Below are positions 25,065 through 33,246 of a stretch of 64,000 nucleotides of DNA, piece by piece (within the stretch, counting starts at the first letter, position 1; every line of letters begins with the position of its first letter). The position numbers and the translations under genes are program-made. Below the pieces are notes generated by a model that saw nothing but the letters and a program-made list of their open reading frames with translations, was not told the DNA's origin and ran no database searches. This stretch comes from Oscillospiraceae bacterium (lineage in GTDB: Bacteria; Bacillota; Clostridia; Oscillospirales; Ruminococcaceae): contig CP107208.1 in the NCBI GenBank assembly GCA_025758045.1, forward strand, positions 248,001-312,000. The letters run 5' to 3'.

Positions 25065-26117
25065 ATGCTTCGTTTTGAATGTGATTACGGCGAAGGCGCT
25101 GCCCCCGCGGTGCTGGAACTGATGCAAAAGACCAACTTTGACCAGACCCCCGGCTATGGCGAGGACAGCTATTGCGCCGCCGCTGCGGACAAGATCCGCG
25201 CCCTGTGCGACGCCCCGGATGCCGCCGTGCACTTTTTTGTAGGTGCGACCCAGGCCAACCTGACGGTCATCGATGCGGCCCTCAAGCCCTGGCAAGGTGT
25301 GCTGTGCGCCGACAGCGGCCATATCCATGTACACGAGACCGGCGCAGTAGAAGCCACCGGCCACAAGTGCCTGGCCCTGCCCAATAAAAACGGCAAGATC
25401 ACGGCACGGCAGATCCGACATGCGGTGGAAGAACACCGCGCCAACGCCAGCCACGAGCATGAGGTGCAGCCCGGTATGGTCTACATCTCCAACCCCACCG
25501 AGGTGGGCACGCTCTACACAAAGGCCGAGCTGACCGACATCTCTGCCGCCTGCTATGAGCTGGGGCTGTACCTGTTTGTGGACGGCGCCCGCATGGCCTA
25601 CGGCCTGATGAGCGAAGCCAACGACCTGACCCTGCAGGACTACGCCGCCCTGTGCGATGTGTTCTACCTGGGCGGCACCAAGTGCGGCGCACTGTTTGGC
25701 GAGGCCGTTGTTATCACCAACGACACGCTGAAAGAGGATTTCCGCTATGCCATCAAGCAGCACGGCGGCATGCTGGCCAAGGGCCGCCTGCTGGGTGAGC
25801 AGTTCCTGGCCCTGCTGGACGGCGAGGACGGCACCGGCAACAGCCTGTACTTTACCCTGGCTGCCGAGGCCGACCGCCAGGCTATGGCCATCCGCAAAGC
25901 CTTTGAGGAAAAGGGTGTGAAGCTGCTGCATGATTCCTACACGAACCAGCAGTTCTTTGTGCTGCCGGACGAATGGCACGAGGTCCTGAGCAAGGACTTT
26001 GCCATGACCCATATGGGTAAGCCCGACAAGACCCACACCGCCGTGCGCATCTGCACCAGCTGGGCCACCAAGGCCGAGAATGTGGAGACGCTGATCGAGG
26101 CAGTGAAGAAGCTGTAA
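25065..26117 (+). CDS. ltaE: Low-specificity L-threonine aldolase
   Basis: 350 residues, PLP-dependent fold type I. VDGARMAYGLM carries the cofactor-binding Asp region and VFYLGGTKCGALFGEAVV carries the Schiff-base Lys (residue about 205). The N-terminus has YGEDSYCAAAADKI in place of the common YGxDPT. Cleaves threonine/allo-threonine to glycine and acetaldehyde in the cytoplasm. ATG 25065 with AAAGGAGAG upstream. Monocistronic, terminated at 26173-26210. Confidence 0.92.
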   Translation: MLRFECDYGEGAAPAVLELMQKTNFDQTPGYGEDSYCAAAADKIRALCDAPDAAVHFFVGATQANLTVIDAALKPWQGVLCADSGHIHVHETGAVEATGHKCLALPNKNGKITARQIRHAVEEHRANASHEHEVQPGMVYISNPTEVGTLYTKAELTDISAACYELGLYLFVDGARMAYGLMSEANDLTLQDYAALCDVFYLGGTKCGALFGEAVVITNDTLKEDFRYAIKQHGGMLAKGRLLGEQFLALLDGEDGTGNSLYFTLAAEADRQAMAIRKAFEEKGVKLLHDSYTNQQFFVLPDEWHEVLSKDFAMTHMGKPDKTHTAVRICTSWATKAENVETLIEAVKKL

Positions 26118-26172
26118 TACAGTGAAAGCCTCCCTCCCAAGGGGGTAATGCACGGCGCAGCCATTTAAAAAC

Positions 26173-26210
26173 AAAAGCTCCCGGACTTTTAATGTTCGGG
26201 AGCTTTTCTT
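26173..26210. terminator. Terminator between ltaE and metI
   Basis: AAAAGCTCCCGGAC / GTTCGGGAGCTTTT arms with one G-T pair, usable in both directions for these convergent genes. Confidence 0.85.
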
Positions 26211-26223
26211 ATCATAAAAACAA

Positions 26224-26922
26224 TTACTTCTGGATCCGCTTATCGCACTTGACGGCCAGCTTGGTGCCTGCGGTCTGCAAGATCTGCACCAGCACCACCA
26301 GCAGCGCCGTGGCGAAGAACTCCAGCACCACGTTAAAGCGGTAGTAGCCGTAGTTGATGGCAATCTTGCCCAGGCCGCCGCCGCCGATGATACCGGCCAT
26401 GGCGCCGTAGCCCATGATGGTGGTGGCCGCAATGGTGATATTGGCTACCAGGCTGGGCATGCTCTCAGGCACCATCACCTTGGTGATGATCTGCAAAGGT
26501 GTAGCGCCCATGCTCTGGGCGGCCTCGATGACGCCGGGGTCGACCTCGCGTATGCTGGTCTCGATCAGACGGGAGACGAACGGGAAGGACGCAATGACCA
26601 GCGGCACGATGGAAGCTACGGTGCCGATGGAGGTGCCCACGATCAAACGGGACAGCGGGATGACAATAATCATCAGGATCAGGAACGGCACACTGCGCAG
26701 CAGGTTGATCAGGCCGTTCAGCAGCGCCATGACCCACTTGGGCAGCGGGCGGATGCCGTTGGGTTCGCCGGTGACCAGCAGCACGCCCAAAGGCAGGCCG
26801 ATGACCAGCGCCAGCAGGGTGGCAACAACTGTGGACCAGACAGTCTCCCAGGTTTCAAACGGGATGGTGGGCAGGATCTGCAAAAAAGTCTGCCAATCTT
26901 TGCCTGCAAAAAATTCAGCCAT
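26224..26922 (-). CDS. metI: Methionine ABC transporter permease
   Basis: 232 residues, five hydrophobic segments, with the EAA loop EAAQSMGATPLQIITKVMVPES (residues about 133-154) for ATPase docking and the MetI-typical IPLSRLIVGTSIGTVASIVPL. The C-terminal GGGGLGKIAINYGYYRF is also typical. It shares one base with the metN stop (TGATG), so translation is coupled. Last gene of metQ-metN-metI. Confidence 0.94.
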   Translation of the reverse strand: MAEFFAGKDWQTFLQILPTIPFETWETVWSTVVATLLALVIGLPLGVLLVTGEPNGIRPLPKWVMALLNGLINLLRSVPFLILMIIVIPLSRLIVGTSIGTVASIVPLVIASFPFVSRLIETSIREVDPGVIEAAQSMGATPLQIITKVMVPESMPSLVANITIAATTIMGYGAMAGIIGGGGLGKIAINYGYYRFNVVLEFFATALLVVLVQILQTAGTKLAVKCDKRIQK

Positions 26923-27920
26923 CAGTTGTTCACCTCCTCATAGGTAATGCCAGGATAGTTCTTGATGTACTCCAGCGCGGCTTCGGCGTGTTCGTCCTCG
27001 GGCAGGGCCAGCAGCATGCTGCCCAGCGTCTGGCCGTTGACGATGCGGGTGTCGGCACCCATGATGGAGACCAGGGCACCGCACTCGATGGCAAGGCTTG
27101 CCACCAGCGGCTTGTCGGTGGTCTGGGTGCCGCCGAAGGCAACGCGCACCAGCTTGTGGCCGGGCAGGTTCTCGGCTTTGGGGGCACCGGCAGGATACAC
27201 CAGCCGCTTGGCGGCGGCGCTGGAGGGATGGCTGAAGATCGCCTGGACCTCGCCCTCCTCCACCACGGTGCCGTTGTCCAGGATGGCTACACGGTTGCAG
27301 ACTTCCTCGACCACGCTCATCTGGTGGGTGATGATGACCACCGTGATGCCCAGCTCCTTGTTGATCTTGCGGATCAGTTCCAAAATCGCGTGGGTGGTGT
27401 TGGGGTCCAGGGCGCTGGTGGCTTCGTCGCACAGCAGCACCTTGGGGTCGGTAGCCAGCGCACGGGCAATGGCGATGCGCTGCTTCTGGCCGCCGGAAAG
27501 CTGGGCCGGGTAAGCTTCGGCCTTATCAGGCAGGCCGACCAGCTCCAGCAGCTCGCGGGCGCGGGCCTCGGCCTTTTCCTTGGGCACTTTTGCCAGTTCC
27601 ATCGGGAACATGATATTGCGCAGGCAGGTGCGCTGCATCAGCAGGTTGAACTGCTGGAAGATCATGGTGATCTCGCGGCGGGCGGCACGCAGCTCGGCTG
27701 CAGACAGCTCCTGCATCTGGCGACCGTTGACAACGACCTTGCCCTCGTCCGGGCGCTCCAGCATATTGATGCACCGCACCAGCGTGGACTTGCCGGCGCC
27801 GGACATGCCGATGATGCCGTAGATGTCGCCATCCTGAATGGTCAGGTTAATATCATTTAGCGCGACGACCGTACCGCCCTGCGTGGCAAAGCGTTTGGTC
27901 AGGTGTTGCAGTTCGATCAT
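26922..27920 (-). CDS. metN: Methionine ABC transporter ATP-binding protein with NIL domain
   Basis: 332 residues. Walker A GMSGAGKST (residues about 38-46), signature LSGGQKQR, Walker B VLLCDEATSALDPNTT, switch His in IITHQM. After residue about 245 the NIL/ACT-like regulatory domain begins (KLVRVAFGGTQTTDKPLV...), which in E. coli MetN binds methionine and shuts the transporter (trans-inhibition). Usual length is about 340. Preceded by a stable hairpin in the metQ-metN gap. Confidence 0.95.
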   Translation of the reverse strand: MIELQHLTKRFATQGGTVVALNDINLTIQDGDIYGIIGMSGAGKSTLVRCINMLERPDEGKVVVNGRQMQELSAAELRAARREITMIFQQFNLLMQRTCLRNIMFPMELAKVPKEKAEARARELLELVGLPDKAEAYPAQLSGGQKQRIAIARALATDPKVLLCDEATSALDPNTTHAILELIRKINKELGITVVIITHQMSVVEEVCNRVAILDNGTVVEEGEVQAIFSHPSSAAAKRLVYPAGAPKAENLPGHKLVRVAFGGTQTTDKPLVASLAIECGALVSIMGADTRIVNGQTLGSMLLALPEDEHAEAALEYIKNYPGITYEEVNN

Positions 27921-27946
27921 GGGTCTCTCCCCTTATTCTTTACAAA

Positions 27947-27980
27947 GATAGCGAATGGGCGGCAAAACCCATTCGCTATC
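27947..27980 (-). other. Intercistronic hairpin metQ-metN
   Basis: 13-bp perfect stem GATAGCGAATGGG / CCCATTCGCTATC with an 8-base loop, followed on the minus strand by TTTGT. Probably an mRNA processing/stability element or partial terminator that keeps metQ more abundant than metN-metI. Confidence 0.65.
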
Positions 27981-28028
27981 AATTTTACACTACATCCCGG
28001 CAGGTTGCAAGGATTTTTAACTTTTTCA

Positions 28029-28922
28029 TTAGAAGATAGGCACAACGGCACCGTCGTAGGTGTTGTTGATGAAGTCCTTGATGGTGTCGCTGGTCAGGGC
28101 AGCGTACAGGGCCTGGATGGCGGGGGCGTTCTCGTTGCCTTCCTTCACGACCAGAACGTTGGCGTAGGTCTGGGCAGCCTCAGAAGAAGCATCCTCGATG
28201 GCCAGGGCGTCGGTGCCGACGGAGAAGCCGGCCTCCATTGCGTAGTTGCCGTTGATGACGGCGAAGTCAACGTCGGCGACGGTGCGGGGCAGCTGAGCAG
28301 CCTCGATCTCCTCGATCTTGACGTTGTGGGGGTTCTCCTCGATGTCGTTGACGGTAGCGGTCAGGCCAGCGCCGTCACGGACGGTGATGATGCCCTGGGC
28401 GGCCAGCAGCTGCAGGGCGCGGGCCTCGTTGGTGGTATCGTTGGGCACGGCGATGGTAGCGCCGTCAGCGATGTTCTCCAGGTCGTTGCTCTTGCCCGGG
28501 TAGATGCCGAACGGCTCGTAGTGGATGGCGCCGACGCTGACCAGATGGGTGCCGTTCTCCTCGTTGAAGCTCTCGAGGTAGGGGGTGTGCTGGAAGTAGT
28601 TAGCGTCGACCTCGCCGCTCTCGGTGACCAGGTTGGGCTGGACGTAGTCGCTGAACTCGACAACTTCCAGGGTGATGCCCTGCTCGGCCAGGATGTCCTT
28701 GGCAGCGTTCAGGATCTCGGCATGGGGCGTGGGGGAAGCGGCAACCTTCAGGGTGGTGCCGGCCAGGTCGGTGGTCTCCTCAGAGGCGGCCTCGCTGGTG
28801 GAAACAGCCTCGCTCTCGGCGGGGGCGGTGCTCTCAGCAGCGGAAGAGGAAACGGAAGAACCGCAGGCGGCCAGGCTCAGGGCCAGGGTACCGGCCAGGG
28901 CAACAGAAATCAGCTTTTTCAT
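28029..28922 (-). CDS. metQ: Methionine-binding lipoprotein MetQ (NlpA family)
   Basis: 297 residues from ATG 28922 (AAAGGAG 9 bases upstream). Signal peptide with lipobox SLAAC (Cys about 21), Ser/Glu-rich linker to about residue 50, then an NlpA/MetQ domain: TLKVAASPTPHAEIL, VEFSDYVQPNLV, DANYFQHTPYLESFN (aromatic ligand pocket) and NDTTNEARALQLLAA. A TTG at 29045 is in frame and would give a 41-residue extension that buries the signal peptide, so it is rejected. First gene of the met operon, behind a 370-base leader with two mini-ORFs and a terminator. Confidence 0.94.
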   Translation of the reverse strand: MKKLISVALAGTLALSLAACGSSVSSSAAESTAPAESEAVSTSEAASEETTDLAGTTLKVAASPTPHAEILNAAKDILAEQGITLEVVEFSDYVQPNLVTESGEVDANYFQHTPYLESFNEENGTHLVSVGAIHYEPFGIYPGKSNDLENIADGATIAVPNDTTNEARALQLLAAQGIITVRDGAGLTATVNDIEENPHNVKIEEIEAAQLPRTVADVDFAVINGNYAMEAGFSVGTDALAIEDASSEAAQTYANVLVVKEGNENAPAIQALYAALTSDTIKDFINNTYDGAVVPIF

Positions 28923-28987
28923 AGTAGGTGTCTCCTTTTCATGTGTGGTTTCATGTGTGAATGTGTTGGTTCCGGCAGTCATGTCCC

Positions 28988-29041
28988 TCAACAAGTACAG
29001 CGGCACATTCGCACACCGGGCTGTTTGTAGATCGCAGTCAT
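28988..29041 (-). CDS. Leader peptide 2 of metQNI (Cys-rich)
   Basis: 17 codons starting at ATG 29041 with GGAGG exactly 7 bases upstream, a better ribosome site than many real genes here. The peptide ends in M-C-R-C-T-C and then TGA. It sits between the leader terminator and metQ. A short ORF with a strong start and a Met/Cys-rich end fits a regulatory leader; its size is below routine gene callers. No downstream pairing partner was worked out. Confidence 0.55.
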   Translation of the reverse strand: MTAIYKQPGVRMCRCTC

Positions 29042-29095
29042 ACAAGTTCCTCCCTCGGTTTTATCAAAGCGGTAAAGGCGGCATGCTGCCACAAG

Positions 29096-29132
29096 AAAAA
29101 AGCAGGGCTCCGAATCGCTTCGGCGCCCTGCT
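29096..29132 (-). terminator. Attenuator terminator in metQNI leader
   Basis: Minus strand AGCAGGGC-CCGAA / TTCGG-GCCCTGCT stem with T6 after it. Its 5' arm contains GCCGAAGC (29124-29117), complementary to GCTTCGGC at 29192-29185 within leader peptide 1, so an alternative antiterminator can form. Confidence 0.8.
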
Positions 29133-29143
29133 GCATGCTACCC

Positions 29144-29239
29144 TTATGCGCCAGATTTTGCGCACGGGGAAACAGGCACAGACTGCCGAAGCAAGCTGCA
29201 CATGCACATGCACATCATCATAGTGTTGCTGCGGCTCAT
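29144..29239 (-). CDS. Leader peptide 1 of metQNI (Met/Cys run)
   Basis: 31 codons from ATG 29239 (AAGGGG 9 bases upstream) to TAA 29144. Residues 7-14 are M-M-M-C-M-C-M-C; another Cys lies at 26. It begins about 50 bases after the predicted transcript start and ends 12 bases before the terminator hairpin. The codons right after the Met/Cys run (29192-29185) pair with the terminator 5' arm. This is the layout of a trp/his-type attenuator: a ribosome stalled for charged Met-tRNA or Cys-tRNA would leave the antiterminator free. Confidence 0.7.
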   Translation of the reverse strand: MSRSNTMMMCMCMCSLLRQSVPVSPCAKSGA

Positions 29240-29296
29240 GGTCGTGTACCCCTTTCCTCAAGATTTGCTCAGCACCCGGCTGGCTTTGATGTTTGC

Positions 29297-29325
29297 AGTA
29301 TACGCCCCTTTTACGGGAATGTCAA
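29297..29325 (-). promoter_or_regulatory. Promoter of metQNI leader
   Basis: Minus strand TTGACA (29325-29320), 17-base spacer, TATACT (29302-29297). Start predicted near 29290. Confidence 0.75.
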
Positions 29326-29404
29326 CACTTTCCCTGCACATTTATGCAGGAACGTTGCAATTTTGACAAATTACACAAACCCACCGGTTTGGCAGGTTAT
29401 GGAC

Positions 29405-29433
29405 TTGCCAAATTCCTACAAAGATGCTATACT
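29405..29433 (+). promoter_or_regulatory. Promoter of Rrf2 gene
   Basis: TTGCCA 29405-29410, 17-base spacer, TATACT 29428-29433. The -10 region is an imperfect dyad (CTATACTATTTGCTATAG) that could be an Rrf2 operator. Confidence 0.6.
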
Positions 29434-29472
29434 ATTTGCTATAGTCACACAACTTGAAAGGGGAGCCCCTGT

Positions 29473-29889
29473 ATGAAATTTTCGACCCGTGACCGCTATG
29501 CCCTGCGGCTGATGGTGGAACTGGCCAACCGCGCCGGTGCCGATGCCCTTGTGCCACTGAAGGAAATCAGCGACGCACAGCAGATCAGCTTAAAATATCT
29601 GGAGCAGATCGTGACCCCCCTGACCAAGGCCGGGCTGGTGCTTAGCGTGCGCGGTGCCCAGGGCGGCTACCGCCTGGCCCGCCCGGATACCGAGATCACT
29701 GCCGGCGAGATCCTGCGTGCGGTGGAAGGCGAGCTGACGGCTATCCCCTGCCTGGCCTCCAGCGTTGAGTGCCCCCGCCGGGGCCAGTGCCACACGCTGG
29801 ATTTCTGGAGCGGGCTGAACGATCTTATCAACAAATATGTGGACGGCGTGACCCTGCACCAGCTGCGGAACCTGCCGGAAGAAGCATAA
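29473..29889 (+). CDS. Rrf2-family regulator with three conserved cysteines
   Basis: 138 residues. Winged helix-turn-helix: PLKEISDAQQISLKYLEQIV (residues about 27-46) and the wing VLSVRGAQGGYRLAR. C-terminal half has Cys at about 93, 100 and 106 (IPCLASSVECPRRGQCHT), close to the three-cysteine iron-sulfur site of IscR, so it probably binds a cluster. CymR, the Firmicute cysteine regulator, lacks that triad. It is divergent from metQNI, so control of sulfur amino-acid uptake is plausible but unproven; iron-sulfur assembly genes are not nearby. Confidence 0.88.
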   Translation: MKFSTRDRYALRLMVELANRAGADALVPLKEISDAQQISLKYLEQIVTPLTKAGLVLSVRGAQGGYRLARPDTEITAGEILRAVEGELTAIPCLASSVECPRRGQCHTLDFWSGLNDLINKYVDGVTLHQLRNLPEEA

Positions 29890-29915
29890 AGATATAAAGA
29901 TATAAAGAAATACAA

Positions 29916-29956
29916 AGAAAAGGCAAGTGCATGTTGTTTGCACTTGCCTTTATTTT
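29916..29956. terminator. Terminator between Rrf2 gene and SGNH gene
   Basis: AAGGCAAGTGCA / TGCACTTGCCTT stem followed by TATTTTT. Serves the rightward Rrf2 gene and meets the leftward gene ending at 29956. Confidence 0.85.
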
Positions 29957-31194
29957 TATGCGTTTTGGCCGTCCGGGTTGAGCGTTTCGCCGCTGTTATC
30001 CGGTGTTTCCGGGTTGGAGGTCACTTCCGGCTCCTGGGTGGGGGCGGGTTCCGGCGTAATGATAATCTCCGGCGTCGGCGTAGGTGTCGGCGTAGGTGTA
30101 GGCGTAGGTTCCGGTGTGGGTTCAGCCGTCGGTTCCGGGGTGGGCGTCGGCTCGACGGTCGGTTCCGGCGTCGGGGTCACTTCAATGTACTCGTAGGCAT
30201 CCTCGCTGTCCAAGGTCTCCTCGGATTCCGGCTCGGAGGTCTCGGTGCTGGTCACGACCGGCGTGGTATACGTCACCACGTCCTTTTCGCCGGTGTGCTT
30301 GGCAACTTTCGTCACGGTGGGGCGGTCATCCTCGGTAATGCAGCTGTGGGTGCGGATGTAGTCAAACAGCGCTTCCATAGCTGCACGGGTCAGATGGATG
30401 CCGTCGCTGGACTCCACATAGCCGCTCTTGGCGTAGCCGGTGGCGGAGTCCTTCAGCACCTCGGCGCTGTTCAGGAACTTCCAGCCCTTCTCTTTGCACA
30501 TTTCGACGAGGGCCTTGTTGTACTCGTCCACCTGGGTCTGGGTCAGGCTCTGGTTGGAGTGCTGCTGCCCCAGCGGCGGAATGGCGTTGATGAGGATGTC
30601 CACACTGGGGTATGCCTCGACGATGCTCTCAATGCCGGTCTGGTAGTTTTTGACAAAATCAGCCGCCTTGTAGCTGGGGTTGAGGTCGTTGGTGCCAAAG
30701 GTGATGATGACCCGCTTGGGCTGCATGCCTGCCACAGCCTTGGCCATGGTGACGTAGCTGCCGGAGTTGTTCAGCTCCACGCAGGCGTAGGTGGCCAGGC
30801 TCTTGGCGCTCATGCCCACCGAGCCGATGGCGTTATCGTAGGTGCAGAAGTCGAACATGCGGTACATGCGGGCGGTATTGCTGTCGCCCAGGAAAAGCGT
30901 TTCGTCCACATAGGTCTGGCCCGCATCACTGCTTTCCGGCAGGATGGTGGCCGAGTAGGCCGTGGTGTCGATGGTGTTTTCCTCTTTATTGTAGCCGCTC
31001 TCGGTAATGATGGACTCAGGCTCTACGGCAGAGTCGGAAGCGGCGTCCTCGCTGCTTCCGAACCCGCCCACCAGGAAAAAGGCAACACCTACGCTGGCCA
31101 GCAGCATCAGGCTGCAAATGACCAGCACAATGTACATTTTTGCCCGGAGATCCAGCCGCATTTTGGGTTCTGATTGTTTCGTTTTGCCTGCCAT
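29956..31194 (-). CDS. Membrane-anchored SGNH/GDSL hydrolase with Pro-Thr-Glu tail
   Basis: 412 residues. A short cytoplasmic start, one transmembrane helix (residues about 19-45), then an extracellular SGNH domain: block I FLGDSNTAR with the catalytic Ser, block III FGTNDLN, block V SSDGIHLT with the Asp/His pair. The last 85 residues are repetitive PTPEPT/PTPEPTPTP units, a wall-spanning or stalk-like tail, so translation of this part is low-complexity. Likely an esterase or acyltransferase acting on envelope glycans. It is downstream of the acyltransferase/esterase cluster in the same direction (108-base gap). Confidence 0.85.
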   Translation of the reverse strand: MAGKTKQSEPKMRLDLRAKMYIVLVICSLMLLASVGVAFFLVGGFGSSEDAASDSAVEPESIITESGYNKEENTIDTTAYSATILPESSDAGQTYVDETLFLGDSNTARMYRMFDFCTYDNAIGSVGMSAKSLATYACVELNNSGSYVTMAKAVAGMQPKRVIITFGTNDLNPSYKAADFVKNYQTGIESIVEAYPSVDILINAIPPLGQQHSNQSLTQTQVDEYNKALVEMCKEKGWKFLNSAEVLKDSATGYAKSGYVESSDGIHLTRAAMEALFDYIRTHSCITEDDRPTVTKVAKHTGEKDVVTYTTPVVTSTETSEPESEETLDSEDAYEYIEVTPTPEPTVEPTPTPEPTAEPTPEPTPTPTPTPTPTPEIIITPEPAPTQEPEVTSNPETPDNSGETLNPDGQNA

Positions 31195-31302
31195 TGGCTG
31201 ATCCTTTCCGATAGGAGGTTGAACTTAAGATAAAAACGCGTACCTGCTATTGTACACCATTTCGGGCGCTTACGCTACCCTTTTCGCAATTTTTACAAAT
31301 TT

Positions 31303-31983
31303 TCACAGATGCAGCCGCTTGGCGATCTCGCTGCGCAGGTCGCGCCCCTTAAAGATGACCAGCCCCAGAAAGGTCACCACGCTGATGATCAGGCAGTTGA
31401 CCCAGGGGATGCTGTGGCCGTCGATGCGGCCGCGGTCGATGCGGAAAAACAGCAGGATATACGGCAAAAGCCCGACGCCGATGTTCATCAGCAGATACAC
31501 CAGCGCGTTGGCGGTGAACCGGCTGTGGAGAAACGCAAAGATAAAATTACATACCAGCGTTACACTGCACAAAATCGGCACCACAAGGTCGAGACTATAG
31601 CCGGTATAGCCGGTGAACCAGTCGGTAAACACGATGAGCGCCGAGACGAGCAGCAGCAGGTTGAACACCAGCCGGGGACCGTTGTAGCGGCGGCGCAGAA
31701 GCACCCGCAGCACAGACAGCCCGGCTACGCCCCACACCAGTATCAGCAGGCTGAAATGCAGGTGGGCGGTGTCCAGCAGCAGGAAGTCGATCGCCCCGGC
31801 AACGACAGTCAGGGCAAGCACAACAAAAGCAACGATCTTATAAAACAGGCTGGCGCGGTGGATGCGCGGTGCCGTGGGCGGGAACCAGGGACTCCCCTGT
31901 TCCCCGTGCAGGCGGTTCTGGCACAGCGGGCAGTAGCCGGTGTCGCCGCCCACCTGGATATGACAATGCGGGCAGGTCTTCAT
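31303..31983 (-). CDS. Zinc-ribbon membrane protein (DUF6320-like)
   Basis: 226 residues. An N-terminal zinc ribbon CPHC...CPLC (residues 4-7 and 18-21) is followed by about six transmembrane helices. The combination is that of DUF6320 proteins, whose role is unknown. Its start overlaps the end of the condensation-fold gene by four bases, so it belongs to the operon reading from the glycosyltransferase at 35166 down to here. A scaffold or membrane anchor for the acyltransferase is one possibility. Confidence 0.75.
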   Translation of the reverse strand: MKTCPHCHIQVGGDTGYCPLCQNRLHGEQGSPWFPPTAPRIHRASLFYKIVAFVVLALTVVAGAIDFLLLDTAHLHFSLLILVWGVAGLSVLRVLLRRRYNGPRLVFNLLLLVSALIVFTDWFTGYTGYSLDLVVPILCSVTLVCNFIFAFLHSRFTANALVYLLMNIGVGLLPYILLFFRIDRGRIDGHSIPWVNCLIISVVTFLGLVIFKGRDLRSEIAKRLHL

Positions 31984-33233
31984 TTTTCTACCTCCGTTGC
32001 ATACAGCGTTACCTGCAGCCCGGCCTCGGCAAAGCCGCGGTAAAGCCGGCGCAATACGTTGGTGCTGCGGTGGGACGACGCCGTGCCCAGCACCAGATCA
32101 TCCCCATAGGATGCCACACAGGTAAACAGATCCTCGCAGCTGGAAAAGGCGGCGAACTGCTTGATGTACGGCTTCATCGCATCGGGCAGCGTGACGCGGC
32201 CCATGTTGGAGATGACCGCTGTGACGTGCTTTTTCTCCAGCGCGGTAAAGAACTTTACGGTCAGGTTTTTGACAACCAGCGGCACCGGGCGGATGCCGGG
32301 TACATGCTCCAGCTTTTCGTACTCGTCCATTTGTGCCTTGATGTTTTCGGGCAACAAGGCTTCTTTCAGCTGGGCGTCAAAGGCGGCGGCCGCCGTCTGC
32401 ATCGTGTCGGTCTCGGTCAGCGTCAGGATGACATAGACCGAATTGAAAAAGTTGCGGGCCGTCTCGCTGGGGTAGTAATTGCGCAGGTTGACCGGCAGAC
32501 TGATGGCGATGGGCTTGCTGCGCTCCAGGGCGGGCATCTCAGCATAGATGGCCAGCATCAGCGAAGCGCCGAGATAGCTGGTCAGAGAGACGCCCAGCTC
32601 GTGGGCGCGGGCCAGCACCTCTTTGGTGCTTAAATGTCCCTCAAAAAACTGCAGCTGGTCATACGGCAGGCGCTTGCCCCGCAGGTGGTAGGCATTGGGC
32701 AGTTTGGGGGCCTTGCCCTCCCGCTTGGTAGCACCGTAAAAGTTGCGGAAACTATCCTGCTCCAGGGCAGCGGCAGAAGCGCTGTTGGGAGTGGGCACGT
32801 CCTGCATCTCGGCGGGGTGAACCAGCGCCAGATAGTTGCGGACGATGGACTTTAAAAACAGGAACCCGCCGTTGCCGTCGGTCAACGCATGGAACATCTC
32901 CAGATTGATGCGGCTGCCGAAATAGGTCACGCGGTAGATCAGCCGATTGCGGCGCTCCGGCACATACAGGGGTGCGCAGGGGGCTTTGTCCTCGGGGTGG
33001 CAGGTGGGCAGCTGGTCGGTGGATTCAAAATAGTGCCAGAATAAACCACGGTGCAGCGTTACCTGGAACTGCGGCCATTCCGGCGCAGTGACGCGCAGGG
33101 CTTCGTTCAGCAATTCTGGATCGATCTGCTCCTGCAAGGTGCAGGAGATGCGGAAGACCCGCGGGTCGCGGCGGGTATTGGTTGCCAGAAACACCTTGGC
33201 CACGTTATCAACTTTATACCATTCCTGGGCCAT
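31980..33233 (-). CDS. Condensation-fold (alcohol acetyltransferase-like) acyltransferase
   Basis: 417 residues of the CoA-dependent acyltransferase/NRPS condensation superfamily. The catalytic motif appears as MFHALTDGNGG (residues about 114-124; HxxxDG form, with the second His as catalytic base), and the C-terminal SNMGRV stretch and the SLPVNLRNYYPSETARNFFN channel motif also match. No adenylation or carrier domain is present, so it is a free-standing acyltransferase, possibly joining an acyl chain to an alcohol, lipid or glycan. Neighbours are an esterase (upstream) and a DUF6320 membrane protein (overlapping). Confidence 0.8.
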   Translation of the reverse strand: MAQEWYKVDNVAKVFLATNTRRDPRVFRISCTLQEQIDPELLNEALRVTAPEWPQFQVTLHRGLFWHYFESTDQLPTCHPEDKAPCAPLYVPERRNRLIYRVTYFGSRINLEMFHALTDGNGGFLFLKSIVRNYLALVHPAEMQDVPTPNSASAAALEQDSFRNFYGATKREGKAPKLPNAYHLRGKRLPYDQLQFFEGHLSTKEVLARAHELGVSLTSYLGASLMLAIYAEMPALERSKPIAISLPVNLRNYYPSETARNFFNSVYVILTLTETDTMQTAAAAFDAQLKEALLPENIKAQMDEYEKLEHVPGIRPVPLVVKNLTVKFFTALEKKHVTAVISNMGRVTLPDAMKPYIKQFAAFSSCEDLFTCVASYGDDLVLGTASSHRSTNVLRRLYRGFAEAGLQVTLYATEVEK

Positions 33234-33246
33234 GGACAGCCCCTCC

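Noticed and set aside
28029..29045. Longer MetQ from TTG 29045
   Set aside because: It would add 41 residues before a good lipoprotein signal; AAAGGAG precedes the ATG at 28922, and the GGAGG near 29048 better serves the short ORF at 29041.
28923..29300. S-box or T-box riboswitch before metQ
   Set aside because: No S-box core and no T-box AGGGTGGNACCGCG-like sequence were seen; the terminator is instead paired with a leader ORF.
30050..30180. Tandem short repeats that might suggest a CRISPR or microsatellite
   Set aside because: They are the in-frame PTPEPT codons of the SGNH hydrolase tail, without spacers.
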